In this document: positions 16,419 through 24,630 of the stretch, piece by piece
Layout of the letters: every line of letters starts with the position of its first letter
Position numbering within the stretch: position 1 is the first letter of the stretch
Assembly (NCBI GenBank): GCA_040902925.1
Contig: JBBDWJ010000044.1
Coordinates: 1-49,137 of the forward strand
DNA: 49,137 nucleotides
Source of the DNA: JBBDWJ01 sp040902925
Lineage (GTDB): Bacteria > Acidobacteriota > Terriglobia > Bryobacterales > UBA6623
Reading direction: 5' to 3'
The notes under the pieces: generated by a model
What the model saw: the letters and a program-made list of their open reading frames with translations, nothing else
Told to the model about the DNA's origin: nothing
Databases searched by the model: none
Translations under genes and position numbers: made by a program

Positions 16419-17036
16419 CTATTGGGCTTTGGTGGCGGGAGCTGGCTCGTCGGGGCTGAAGCTGACCACCGGCGGCGCCTGCCGGGCTTCCTCGGTGGTG
16501 CGGAAATAGGCGTCTTCGCGTTCGAAGCCGCTCACCCCGGCCACCAGGTTGTTCGGGAAGAGTTGAATGTAGGTGTTGTACTGCTGAACGGATTCGTTGT
16601 ATTTGCGCCGCTCGGTCGCAATACGGTTTTCCGTGCCCGCCAGCTCATCCTGCAAGCGAATGAAGTTCTGATTCGATCGCAACTCGGGATAGTTCTCGAC
16701 CACGACCAGAAGCCGTGACAGCGCGCCGCTGAGCATATCGTTGGCGGCGATGCGATCGGATGGCGTTTGCGCACCGCCTAGCCTGGCGCGCGCTTCGGCG
16801 ATGTTCGAGAATACTTCTTTCTCTTGGGCGGCGAATCCTTTAACGGTCTCGACCAGGTTGGGAACGAGATCGGTGCGGCGCTGAATCACGTTATCGACCT
16901 GCGCCCAAGCGCCTTTAATCGCCTCTTTCTGCTGCACCATCGTGTTGCGGCGCTCGACATACGAACCCGCTACGCCGATGCCGATCAACAGCAGCAGCCC
17001 GACCAGTACTCCGCCGATGATCAGTGCCTTTCTCAC
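16419..17036 (-). CDS. LemA family protein
   Basis: A 205-residue LemA protein: an N-terminal membrane anchor (about 5-27, ALIIGGVLVGLLLLIGIGV) followed by a long helical domain with the hallmark AWAQVDNVIQRRTDLVPNLV, VFSNIAEARA, and the C-terminal YNTYIQLFPNNLVAGVSGF. The domain is expected on the outer face of the inner membrane. The role of LemA is not settled; it is often encoded next to TPM-domain proteins, as here. It is last of a three-gene minus-strand set, 37 bases after the nucleotidyltransferase. The C-terminal tail (from about 180) is low-complexity. Confidence 0.92.
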   Translation of the reverse strand: MRKALIIGGVLVGLLLLIGIGVAGSYVERRNTMVQQKEAIKGAWAQVDNVIQRRTDLVPNLVETVKGFAAQEKEVFSNIAEARARLGGAQTPSDRIAANDMLSGALSRLLVVVENYPELRSNQNFIRLQDELAGTENRIATERRKYNESVQQYNTYIQLFPNNLVAGVSGFEREDAYFRTTEEARQAPPVVSFSPDEPAPATKAQ

Positions 17037-17073
17037 GGTGTTCGCCTCTCTCGTTTGCAGTAGCTAACTTGGA

Positions 17074-17787
17074 TTATAGCCGGTCCACGTATTCGGCCGT
17101 CCGTGTGATTTCTCGCAAGTACTCGTCGAAGACGGGCCGGATTTCAGGATCGCTCAAGCGGCGTTTGCCTTCGCGGACATCCAGCAGCGTCTCAAACGGC
17201 TGCGCGGAAATCGACAGCCGCTGCGCAGCCTCGCGGAAAATTTCGCGTTTTCTTACCGACGGCTGAGCGCCGCTGAGCAGCAATGCGTGGCGGAACAGTG
17301 TAGCGAACGTCGGCAGCGAATCCACCAGGAGCTGAATCAGCTCGCGGCGGTCCTTCTGGAGAGCCATGTAGCGCTCGCGCAGCCGCAGAAGCCGCGAGCG
17401 AAGCTCGTGCTCCACTTGATGGCGGTGGTGCGCCGGATCGACCTGGATGGACTCGATCAGGTCCGTGCCGTGCAGAACGCGGTAGGCGCCGCGGATGTCG
17501 AGAAATTCGATGGCGAACGCATCGGGCGCGCGCTCGATCTCTTCCACGGAAAGCAGCACCGGGGCAGGCTGTTTTCTCTTGAGCCACCAGTCGATGGGCT
17601 CGTAGGCGCGCTCGAGCTGCGACGGGCCTACGGTGGTCAGCACGCACAGCACGTTAAGGTCGGAAAACCTTTCGTGAAAATCACCGGCGGCCGCCGAGCC
17701 ATACAGCACGACGCTGACGAGGTCATCCGCGAGCGCCTGCCGCAGCCGCTCGACGAGGTCGTTCAGGAGTTCTTCGTTCACAGCCAT
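17074..17787 (-). CDS. nucleotidyltransferase-domain protein with altered metal motif
   Basis: A 237-residue protein starting with a minimal nucleotidyltransferase fold: VVLYGSAAAGDFHERFSDLN at about residues 26-45. The GS motif is intact, but the usual second catalytic Asp of the S-D-x-D motif is Asn45. The C-terminal two thirds are helical and charged, with no family I can name. It lies between a TPM gene (201 bases upstream) and lemA (37 bases downstream). Start at 17787 (MAVNEELLN) was chosen over an extension to 17865. Whether it still transfers nucleotides is unclear. Confidence 0.75.
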   Translation of the reverse strand: MAVNEELLNDLVERLRQALADDLVSVVLYGSAAAGDFHERFSDLNVLCVLTTVGPSQLERAYEPIDWWLKRKQPAPVLLSVEEIERAPDAFAIEFLDIRGAYRVLHGTDLIESIQVDPAHHRHQVEHELRSRLLRLRERYMALQKDRRELIQLLVDSLPTFATLFRHALLLSGAQPSVRKREIFREAAQRLSISAQPFETLLDVREGKRRLSDPEIRPVFDEYLREITRTAEYVDRL

Positions 17788-17988
17788 GTTCCGCTTTCCG
17801 ATCCGAATCCGCGATTCCACTGGCCGAGTGTGACGTTTGAATGCGAGGAGGGGTGGGACGACCAATCACCCCAATTCTGATCTAGTGAAGCCCGACCCGA
17901 TCGAATCAGCCCGTAACGCCAGGGCAGATAGGATCTTTGCCTCGAGGGTGCGAGCTTCCCTTGGATGGCACGAGAAGGATCGCGCACG

Positions 17989-18843
17989 CTACCAGGAACG
18001 GGAAGCGCCTCCTCCTCCAAAGCCGCCGCCGCCAAATCCCCCGAAGCCTCCACCGCGGGACCCGCCATGGCCGCCACCGGAACCGCGCCGGCCGAGGCCG
18101 CCCAGGCTTCCAAGCATCCAGGCGGTCGTAATCGCATCGCCCCGCCAACCTCCGGAGCGCCGTCTTCGCGGGAACAGCAGAAACGGCAGAATGAATAACA
18201 GGCTCAGCCAGCCTCCGGGACGCCAATTCCGATCACGCTGCGGCGGAGCGGCGCTCGGCATGCCGGTGAGCCGAACCCCCGCATCGGCCGCGATGATCTG
18301 CGCAACTCGGGCTACGCCGACACGCACTCCGCCATCGTAGTCGCCGCGGCCCAGATATGGCGTCACCTGATCGAGAACTTCGCCGGCCATGCCGTCGGTA
18401 AGGATCGGCTCGAGTCCGTAGCCAACATCGAGGCGCAAGCCGCGATCCTGCACCGCGAGCAGCAGCAGCGCGCCGCGGTCATTCTCGTCGCCGACGCCCC
18501 ATTGTTCCGCGAGCTGGGTGGCATAGCTTTCAACCGAGTCGCCCTCGAGTGAGTTGACGATCGCCACGGCCACTTCCGCTCCTGTTTTCTCCTTCACCTC
18601 GGTCGATAGCGCTTCGAGTTGTGTTTTGATCTCGGGGCTCAACACGCCGGCGAAGTCGTTGATGTAGCCGGTTGCCTTGGGGAAAGTCTGCCCTGCCAGC
18701 GTGGCGCAAACGGCGAGGATCAAGGCAGCAAGCGTCAAGAGTTTCGCGAGCGGCAACGGCGAAGGCGATCGAACAACGTTTCGCCGCGATGCGTTGCATT
18801 GAGGAATATTTTGGGCTTCACGCCGCATCTCAGGCATCAGCAT
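17989..18843 (-). CDS. TPM-domain membrane protein (YgcG-like)
   Basis: A 284-residue protein with a hydrophobic leader (about 32-50), a TPM domain (about 57-185; NDFAGVLSPEIK, TGAEVAVAIVNSLEG, ERG-type region NDRGALLLLAVQDRGLRLDVG), a membrane segment (about 217-235, WLSLLFILPFLLF), and a glycine-rich tail ending in GGGFGGGGASRSW. That Gly-rich end with terminal Trp is typical of this family. TPM domains have been linked to phosphatase activity in a plant photosystem II protein; bacterial function is unproven. The N-terminal start is uncertain: three ATGs within six codons, and a TTG near the hydrophobic leader, are alternatives. Confidence 0.87.
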   Translation of the reverse strand: MLMPEMRREAQNIPQCNASRRNVVRSPSPLPLAKLLTLAALILAVCATLAGQTFPKATGYINDFAGVLSPEIKTQLEALSTEVKEKTGAEVAVAIVNSLEGDSVESYATQLAEQWGVGDENDRGALLLLAVQDRGLRLDVGYGLEPILTDGMAGEVLDQVTPYLGRGDYDGGVRVGVARVAQIIAADAGVRLTGMPSAAPPQRDRNWRPGGWLSLLFILPFLLFPRRRRSGGWRGDAITTAWMLGSLGGLGRRGSGGGHGGSRGGGFGGFGGGGFGGGGASRSW

Positions 18844-19034
18844 AACATCCGAAGTCTTCGCCTCTGGATTCGACTGGCCTGTTTCGCGAAGTGAAGACGG
18901 AAGAATACCGGCCGATGCTCACTCCGTTTTCTGACTATCTCACCGCCGCCGGGTACGCACTGACCCAGCCACCGCCTGTCCAGGCGCGGCTTTTTGCCCG
19001 ATGGTTGTTTGTGGCGGCCCGAAAGGTTTGGATC

Positions 19035-19991
19035 TTATACGTGGTTTCTGAGCATCAGCTCTTTGGGGTGCGGCTCGAGATAGAGCTGTCCTTCGAGGTA
19101 GGCGATTTTGTGCTTTCTCACATGGTGGCGGAGCAGCGTTAGGGGCACCACGAGTGGCACCAGCCGCTGGCGGTAGTCCGCGATGACCTCGATCAGCTCC
19201 TTACGCGCATCGGCATCGAGCGATTCGCTCAAATACCCCAACATGTGCTCGATGACGTTGACGTGCTTGCCGACCGTTGCGTGCAGCCGCATTGCTTCCA
19301 TGAACGCTTGCTCGTATTGATCGCGGAACTCCTTCGCGGGGACCGCTTTGACGCCGGCCACCAAGCGGCCCAGGGCGCGGTAGTGCTTCGGCGAGTGCGC
19401 CATCAGCAGCAACTTGTGCGCGGTATGGAATTCGACGGCTTGCCGCGAGCGCCAGCGCCCTTCGAAAACTCCGCGCAACCGGTGGTATGCGAAAACCCGT
19501 TCGATAAAGTTTTCGCGCAGCACGGGGTCGTTGAGGCGCCCTTCTTCCTCGACCGGCAGGCTGCCGAATCGCGCCAACAGCTCCTCGGCGAACAGGCCGC
19601 GGCCTTTTTTTTCCGACACGCCGTTCTCGTCGTAGACCGGTACACGCTCCATGCCGCAACTCGGGGATTTGCTCTTGAGCACGTAGCCGCTGAGGTTTTC
19701 CTGAGCCAAGTCCTTAAGCCGCGAGCGAGCCCACCTCTGCATGGTTTTCGTGTGGTCGGTTTGCGATTTCGGGGCGACGAGATGAACGAGGCCGGCCTTG
19801 CGTTCGAGCCGGATGGTCTCCCGCGGCACGCCGAGCCCGATCTCGACCTCCGGGCATACCGGAACCCACTCGACGTAGGAACCGAATACCGTGACGAGAA
19901 AGTTGTCGCGCTTGTGGCCGCCGTCAAAACGCACCATCTCGCCAAGAAGGCAGGAGGAAACGCCAATGCGGATGGGGCGGTCCGGATTCAT
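19035..19991 (-). CDS. DUF523-DUF1722 fusion protein (TudS/YbgA-like)
   Basis: A 318-residue protein joining two domains. The N-terminal DUF523 part (about 1-150) keeps three cysteines: Cys14 in VSSCLLGEMVRFDGG, Cys46 in PVCPEVEIGLG, and Cys112 in KSPSCG. In the related TudS enzyme, which removes sulfur from thiouracil, such cysteines hold a [4Fe-4S] cluster. The C-terminal DUF1722/YbgA part (about 190-310) shows FHTAHKLLLMAHSP and a conserved helical region. The substrate here is unknown; a desulfidase role is an inference. It has no close operon partner, lying 63 bases after an FG-GAP protein. Confidence 0.88.
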   Translation of the reverse strand: MNPDRPIRIGVSSCLLGEMVRFDGGHKRDNFLVTVFGSYVEWVPVCPEVEIGLGVPRETIRLERKAGLVHLVAPKSQTDHTKTMQRWARSRLKDLAQENLSGYVLKSKSPSCGMERVPVYDENGVSEKKGRGLFAEELLARFGSLPVEEEGRLNDPVLRENFIERVFAYHRLRGVFEGRWRSRQAVEFHTAHKLLLMAHSPKHYRALGRLVAGVKAVPAKEFRDQYEQAFMEAMRLHATVGKHVNVIEHMLGYLSESLDADARKELIEVIADYRQRLVPLVVPLTLLRHHVRKHKIAYLEGQLYLEPHPKELMLRNHV

Positions 19992-20054
19992 GAGAAGTAC
20001 CGCGAGTTACCTGCCGGCCGCCGCGAAGCGATGGCAGTCTTGTCGCGCGGCGGC

Positions 20055-21263
20055 CTACTGGGCCGCGAGGTTTTCGTACCACTTAATGTTAGCGGTGCGA
20101 GCGCCTATGCAGACGATGTCGAGGCGGCCGTCAGCGTTGAGGTCGACAATGTCGCAGCCTGCCGCCGCCATGCCTCCGGCGTCGAGATCCTGCCGTGTCC
20201 ATTTTTCGCCGCGCTGATCCTCGGCAACATAGACGTAGGTGCTTGCCAACTCGCCGCGGAAGCCTGCCACGATCTCGTCGGTTCCGTCGCCATCAAAATC
20301 ACCCATTTCGACGGCGTGCCCGTCTTGAAAACTGTCGTCAATGACGTGGCGCTGCCATGGGGCGCCGGGACCTTTCTTCGTCGGCGTGTATACGGCAACC
20401 TTGTCGCCGTGCCAGGGCTCGATCGTTGCCAGAAAGCGCTCCCCGTTCGCCAAACCGCCGACGCGAATCTCACTCGCTCCACTTTTAGGCCGCTCCGCCG
20501 GATCCCCCGCAACGAGACGGTCATGGCTCCACTTCAGAGTGCCCGCAGCCGTCTCGGCGCGGTGCAAAAATACTCCGCCAAAGCTGGCCGTGAGCACCGC
20601 CGTGCGGCCATTGTCATCCCACTTGGCGGTTCCCAGGCCGTGGACGACGCCATCGAGGTTGTCGTAGATCATTTCGCGCTTCCACTCGCCGGGACGGTAG
20701 AAAACCAGCGGCGTGCGAGCTTCGAACAACGGCTGGCGCGCGCCGGTACCGGTCAACGGGGCGTTGATCAACTCCAGTTTGCCGTCGCCGTCGATATCCG
20801 CAAACTCTAGGCGGTGAGCAGTCGGGATGCGGTCGAATTCGGTGATCTGCCATGGCTTGGCCGGATCGCCCTGGTGGTGCAGGTGAAACACATGCCCTTC
20901 GCTCGTTTCCTCGGTTTGGCCAAAATGCGTCGCCAGAGCCAACTCGGGAATGCCGTCAGCATCGAGGTCGGCGGCGGCCACCGAAATCATTCGGTTCATG
21001 CCGCCGGCGATGACGTGGCGCTCCCAAGTTGGATTTTCGTACCAATACAACTCTTCGCCGCGGCCGGAAAGGCCGATGACGTCGGGACGGCCGTCGCGAT
21101 TCATGTCGATGACGACGACACGATAACCGCCGGGGATGCTCTTTTCGATGACGTGCTCTTGAAAACGAATAGGGGCCGCGCCGCTGTTTGAGATGAGCGC
21201 CAGAACGGAGGTCAGCAGCCAGACTCGGCTCGATGGCACGAAGCACGATGATTTCTCGAACAT
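20055..21263 (-). CDS. exported FG-GAP / VCBS repeat protein
   Basis: A 402-residue protein with an N-terminal export signal (hydrophobic about 12-29) and at least five Asp-rich calcium-type loops: DMNRDGRPD, DLDADGIPE, DIDGDGKLE, DFDGDGTDE and DLNADGRLD. These are spaced as in a seven-bladed FG-GAP propeller, with WYENP/WYEN motifs near both ends. Such proteins are secreted or on the surface and bind calcium; the ligand is unknown. GGAG lies seven bases before the ATG. The next gene upstream runs the opposite way. Confidence 0.85.
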   Translation of the reverse strand: MFEKSSCFVPSSRVWLLTSVLALISNSGAAPIRFQEHVIEKSIPGGYRVVVIDMNRDGRPDVIGLSGRGEELYWYENPTWERHVIAGGMNRMISVAAADLDADGIPELALATHFGQTEETSEGHVFHLHHQGDPAKPWQITEFDRIPTAHRLEFADIDGDGKLELINAPLTGTGARQPLFEARTPLVFYRPGEWKREMIYDNLDGVVHGLGTAKWDDNGRTAVLTASFGGVFLHRAETAAGTLKWSHDRLVAGDPAERPKSGASEIRVGGLANGERFLATIEPWHGDKVAVYTPTKKGPGAPWQRHVIDDSFQDGHAVEMGDFDGDGTDEIVAGFRGELASTYVYVAEDQRGEKWTRQDLDAGGMAAAGCDIVDLNADGRLDIVCIGARTANIKWYENLAAQ

Positions 21264-21491
21264 TCAGTTCTCCGCGGGGCGCGTTGGTTTGGTGGGTTAG
21301 AAGAGGCGCCCGCCTGCTAACCAGCGATTGCCCGGCCCTCGCCAGAGTACCATGGCCGTTTGGCGATGGGAGCGCTGGTGTGTTCGTTTGCCGCGGACCG
21401 GGCGACGTGGGCCAGGGCAACTTGCACGCTGGAAAGACGCTGGAACAAGGATCCGCTTTCTAGTTAGCAGCCGCCGCTTCGCGACGGCAGG

Positions 21492-21509
21492 ACCGGCAGG
21501 AGTGCCGGT
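21492..21509. repeat. intergenic palindrome, GGAG loop
   Basis: ACCGGCA, loop GGAG, TGCCGGT, followed by GCTCAC. It has the same GGAG loop as the palindrome at 170-189, which is followed by GCTAC. Confidence 0.6.
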
Positions 21510-21552
21510 GCTCACTGCGGCGTCCTGCGGCGCCTTCTGCTCGACACACAGC

Positions 21553-21558
21553 TATAAT
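21553..21558 (+). promoter_or_regulatory. -10 box directly upstream of the MetE-like gene
   Basis: A perfect TATAAT preceded by GC. The ATG begins nine bases after it, so the transcript would start at about the start codon. No convincing -35 box or Shine-Dalgarno is visible. Confidence 0.5.
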
Positions 21559-21566
21559 TGCCAGTG

Positions 21567-22580
21567 ATGAGAATTCAGACGACGGTTGTCGGCAGTTACC
21601 CCATTCCCCGCTGGTTATACGGGGATAGCTCGCGTACCACTTTGCGCGATGCGATTTCGGTTGTGCTCAAAACGCAGGAGCTGGCGGGGATCGACCTGGT
21701 GGCCGACGGGGAGTTGAATCGCTTCGACCCGTCGCATCCGGAAACCAACGGCATGATCGATTACTTCGTCAGCCGGTTTTCCGGCGTCAAGACGCGCTAT
21801 TCGATCAGCGATATCGAAGCGTTCCGCGCCGATCAAGGGATGAGCTTTCGCGCGGCGCCCGCCGGCGTGGTAGTGGAGGAAATCGGCGAGGGAGTGCTGA
21901 ACCTTCCGGGCGACTATGAGTTTACGCGTCCGCTGACCACCAAGCCGCTGAAGTTCACTTTGACCGGGCCGCACATGCTCGCCAAAACGCTAACCGATCG
22001 CCACTATGGGAGCTACGCGAAAGTCGGGATGGCGATCGCGGCCGTGTTGCGGCGGCAGGTTGAGCGCATCCCGGCCGATGTCATTCAGATCGATGAAGCA
22101 AATATTTCGGGCCACCCGGAAGACGCCGACTGGGCGGCTGAGGCGCTCAACCATGTGCTCGACGGCGTGCGCACCACGCGCGCTGTGCATATCTGTTTCG
22201 GCAACTATGGCGGGCAGTCGATCCAAAAAGGGTTTTGGAAGAGCCTGTCGCGCTTTCTCAACTCGCTTCACGTGGATCACTACGTGCTGGAATTCGCGCG
22301 CCGCGGCTACGACGAGCTGCCGGCGCTGGCGGACCTTGACCCCAAGATCGGAATTGGCTTGAGCGTGGTCGATATCAAAGACAACGAGGTCGAGTCCGCG
22401 GATTTGATTGCCTCGCGGATTGAGAACGCCTGCAAGGTTCTTGGGGAAGATCGCATCCCCTATATCCATCCTGATTGCGGGTTCTGGATGCTGACCCGTA
22501 GCGTGGCCGACCGCAAGATGCAGGCGCTTGTTGCGGGCCGCGACCTGTTTTACGACCGTAAGAAAGAAGCGGCGGCTTAG
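21567..22580 (+). CDS. short MetE-like cobalamin-independent methyltransferase
   Basis: A 337-residue protein equal to the C-terminal catalytic half of methionine synthase MetE. The zinc ligands are all present: His208 and Cys210 in HICFGNYGG, Glu242 in VLEFARRG, and Cys304 in HPDCGFWML. The start TTVVGSYPIPRWLYG and the ADGELNRFDP segment are typical of the short form. The N-terminal half of MetE, needed for folate binding, is absent. Such core proteins may use other methyl donors or act on other thiols. The ATG at 21567 (or the adjoining GTG) is preceded by a -10 box and no ribosome site. It could be a methionine synthase or a thiol-methyltransferase of unknown substrate. Confidence 0.82.
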   Translation: MRIQTTVVGSYPIPRWLYGDSSRTTLRDAISVVLKTQELAGIDLVADGELNRFDPSHPETNGMIDYFVSRFSGVKTRYSISDIEAFRADQGMSFRAAPAGVVVEEIGEGVLNLPGDYEFTRPLTTKPLKFTLTGPHMLAKTLTDRHYGSYAKVGMAIAAVLRRQVERIPADVIQIDEANISGHPEDADWAAEALNHVLDGVRTTRAVHICFGNYGGQSIQKGFWKSLSRFLNSLHVDHYVLEFARRGYDELPALADLDPKIGIGLSVVDIKDNEVESADLIASRIENACKVLGEDRIPYIHPDCGFWMLTRSVADRKMQALVAGRDLFYDRKKEAAA

Positions 22581-22751
22581 CTCTCCGCCGTCAAGGCCGG
22601 GGTTCGCCCACGACGACCCTCCTATTTTCGCCTTTCCCGTGGCTTGGCGATTGCGCGATAATAGGAGGAATCGGCGTTCTCCAGGGGCCGATCGCATACC
22701 TCTCCCATGTACTAACTGCCCTACTCCGCGCGACTCCGAGCTACTGCGTCG

Positions 22752-22853
22752 ATGACGCGGCACGCGTTTCTGTGTCTCTTCCTGGCTTGGCTGCTTGCCG
22801 CCTCGCCGTTTTTTCAGTCTTCCAACCACTGTGGGTATTGCTATGGGCGCTAA
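22752..22853 (+). CDS. possible 33-residue leader or membrane peptide
   Basis: A short frame that starts at an ATG, encodes a strongly hydrophobic stretch (FLCLFLAWLLAASPFF) and ends in a Cys-containing tail (NHCGYCYGR). It overlaps the first 11 bases of the ABC ATPase gene, the arrangement of a translationally coupled leader. No good ribosome site precedes it. It may be chance. Confidence 0.25.
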   Translation: MTRHAFLCLFLAWLLAASPFFQSSNHCGYCYGR

Positions 22854-23787
22854 AGCCATTGAAGTCCGCGATCTGAAGAAAATCTACCGCGAGCGTTCGT
22901 CCAAGCCCGTTCTGGCCCTGGACGGGCTCTCTCTCGACGTTGCGCAGGGAGAGTTGGTCGGGCTGTTGGGGCCGAACGGCGCCGGCAAGTCCACACTGAT
23001 CAAGATCCTCTCGACGCTCACCGAGCCGACTTCCGGAACTGCCTTGGTGAACGGTTTTGACGTTGCCACGCAACCGTTTGATACGCGCAAGTCGATAGCC
23101 GTGGTGTTGCAGACCTCTTCCGCGGATCTTTTTCTCAGCGTTTGGGACAACTTTGTCAGCTATGGGCTGTTTCAGGGGCTCACACTCGCCGAATCGCGCC
23201 GCAAGGCGGCCGAGGCGGTCGAGATGTTCGACCTTGATGAGTACGTCAAGACCAAATGCCAGGATCTGAGCGGCGGATACAAACGCCGCGTACAGACGGC
23301 CAAGGCGTTTCTCGCGGATACGCCGGTGTTGTTTCTGGATGAGGCGAGCACAGGCATGGACGCTGTCATCCGGCGGCGCGTCGTCGATTTGATCCGCAGC
23401 CAGACCCGCGCCGGCCGTACGATCCTGCTGACGACTCAAGTGCTGAGCGAGGCCGAAGAGCTTTGCGACCGGGTGGCGATTATCGATCGCGGCCGCCTTA
23501 AGGCGCTCGGCGACGTCCCGGCCCTCAAGCGCATGGCTCGCGATGCCTACGACGTGACTTTGACGTTCGATGAGATTCCGCCGGAGATGCTCGATTTTTT
23601 TGCGCGGACCGAAGTGGTGCGCTGTGAGCAGGTTGGTTCCGCGCTGGAATTGAGCGTACGCGCCGGCGAGGCCAAGATTCTGGAACTGATCGGCGAGGCC
23701 GCGCGCCGCTGGCCGCTGGTTCATTTCGAGGTGACGGGAGCCAGCCTCGAAGATGTTTTTGTCGATATTCTCAGCCGCGAGGACTAG
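22843..23787 (+). CDS. ABC transporter ATP-binding protein (DrrA/NatA type)
   Basis: The ATPase of an ABC-2 exporter, 314 residues. Walker A is GPNGAGKST (about 45-53), the signature is LSGGYKRR, and Walker B is VLFLDEAST. The switch position usually held by His is Gln in LLTTQVLSEAEEL, as in DrrA-type ATPases. A C-terminal ~90-residue regulatory part follows. The ATG at 22843 (MGAKAIEVRDLKK) gives the usual length; the frame extends upstream without similarity. It is six bases ahead of the permease gene, with which it forms the transporter. The exported substrate is unknown; relatives move drugs, lipids or sodium. Confidence 0.93.
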   Translation: MGAKAIEVRDLKKIYRERSSKPVLALDGLSLDVAQGELVGLLGPNGAGKSTLIKILSTLTEPTSGTALVNGFDVATQPFDTRKSIAVVLQTSSADLFLSVWDNFVSYGLFQGLTLAESRRKAAEAVEMFDLDEYVKTKCQDLSGGYKRRVQTAKAFLADTPVLFLDEASTGMDAVIRRRVVDLIRSQTRAGRTILLTTQVLSEAEELCDRVAIIDRGRLKALGDVPALKRMARDAYDVTLTFDEIPPEMLDFFARTEVVRCEQVGSALELSVRAGEAKILELIGEAARRWPLVHFEVTGASLEDVFVDILSRED

Positions 23788-23793
23788 GACGCC

Positions 23794-24555
23794 ATGGTAC
23801 AAGCACTTTCCGCCGTGTTCTTTCGTGAGTACCGCATTCGGACGACGAATCTGGTGTGGCTTTTTTTCGACCTGATGCTGCCCCTGATGTACCTGCTGGT
23901 ATTCGGGCTCGGCTTTACGCGCGCCCTTGGAGAAGAGTTCGTGGTCAATGGCAGAACCGTGGAGTACAACGAGTTCTTCTTGGGCGGGGTTCTGGCGATG
24001 GCGTCGTTTGGCGTAGCGATGAACACGACCTGGAGCTGGTTCATGGACCGCGACACGGGCATGTTCTACGAGACGCTGACTTATCCGATGACACGCCAGC
24101 AACATCTGCTGGGCAAGGGGCTGTTCAACGTGCTGCTCGGCATTGTCGAGGGCGCGCTCGTGGTGGGGGGCGCGGCGCTGTTTCTCGGCATGGAACCGCT
24201 CTGGGCGCGGCTGCCGCTGCTGGCGCTCGCCATGACGGTGGGTACGGCCGGGTGGTTCTTCTTTTTTTCGACCCTTGCGCTACGCATCCGGCGGAACGAC
24301 ATGTTCCAAACGGTGATCAACGCCCTCTACTTCGTGCTTCTGTTTGCCTCGAATATGTTTTATCCCTTGGAGCCGCTGCCGTCATGGCTTCGCGTGACCG
24401 CCGTCGCCAACCCGATCACTTGGCAGGTCGATATTTTCCGGTATGCCACGGTCGATCTGGCCGAGGGGAATCTGTGGTGGCAATCATTGTTCTTTCTTGG
24501 CTTCACCATAGCTTCATTTGCTGGAGCGGCCTATGTATTGCGGCACCAGGAATAG
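23794..24555 (+). CDS. ABC-2 type transporter permease
   Basis: The membrane part of the exporter, 253 residues with about six membrane segments, among them VWLFFDLMLPLMYLLVFGLG, VLLGIVEGALVVGGAALFLG, LLALAMTVGTAGWFFFFSTL and VINALYFVLLFASNMFYPL. The region MFYPLEPLPSWLR ... ANPITWQVDIFRY is the ABC-2 family signature. It starts six bases after the ATPase gene; the two belong to one operon. Confidence 0.92.
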   Translation: MVQALSAVFFREYRIRTTNLVWLFFDLMLPLMYLLVFGLGFTRALGEEFVVNGRTVEYNEFFLGGVLAMASFGVAMNTTWSWFMDRDTGMFYETLTYPMTRQQHLLGKGLFNVLLGIVEGALVVGGAALFLGMEPLWARLPLLALAMTVGTAGWFFFFSTLALRIRRNDMFQTVINALYFVLLFASNMFYPLEPLPSWLRVTAVANPITWQVDIFRYATVDLAEGNLWWQSLFFLGFTIASFAGAAYVLRHQE

Positions 24556-24630
24556 GGAAGGCGGATCGACGCGCGGACGCCTCGGGCCGTGCCTTCACCT
24601 GGCAACGCTCGCTGTGGTAAGTTGACCGAT

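Larger units (their letters stand above)
21264..21566. other. 303-base divergent intergenic region
   Basis: No gene seen. It holds the FG-GAP protein's leader on the minus side. Towards the plus side it has a GCAGGAC ... GTCCTGC pair (21487-21528) with a palindrome inside it, and a TATAAT box at 21553. I looked for cobalamin, SAM or other riboswitch features ahead of the MetE-like gene and saw none. Confidence 0.5.

Noticed and set aside
19245..20810. Long plus-strand frame (521 codons)
   Set aside because: It is antisense to the DUF523-DUF1722 and FG-GAP genes, both of which have clear family motifs. The frame has no recognisable motif and is a high-GC shadow.
21264..21566. Riboswitch ahead of the MetE-like gene
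   Set aside because: No cobalamin box, SAM-type kink-turn helix or other known element was found; the -10 box at the start codon leaves no room for a leader.
23432..23470. Missing H-loop histidine in the ABC ATPase
   Set aside because: Gln at this position is usual in DrrA-type exporters, so it is not odd for the subfamily.
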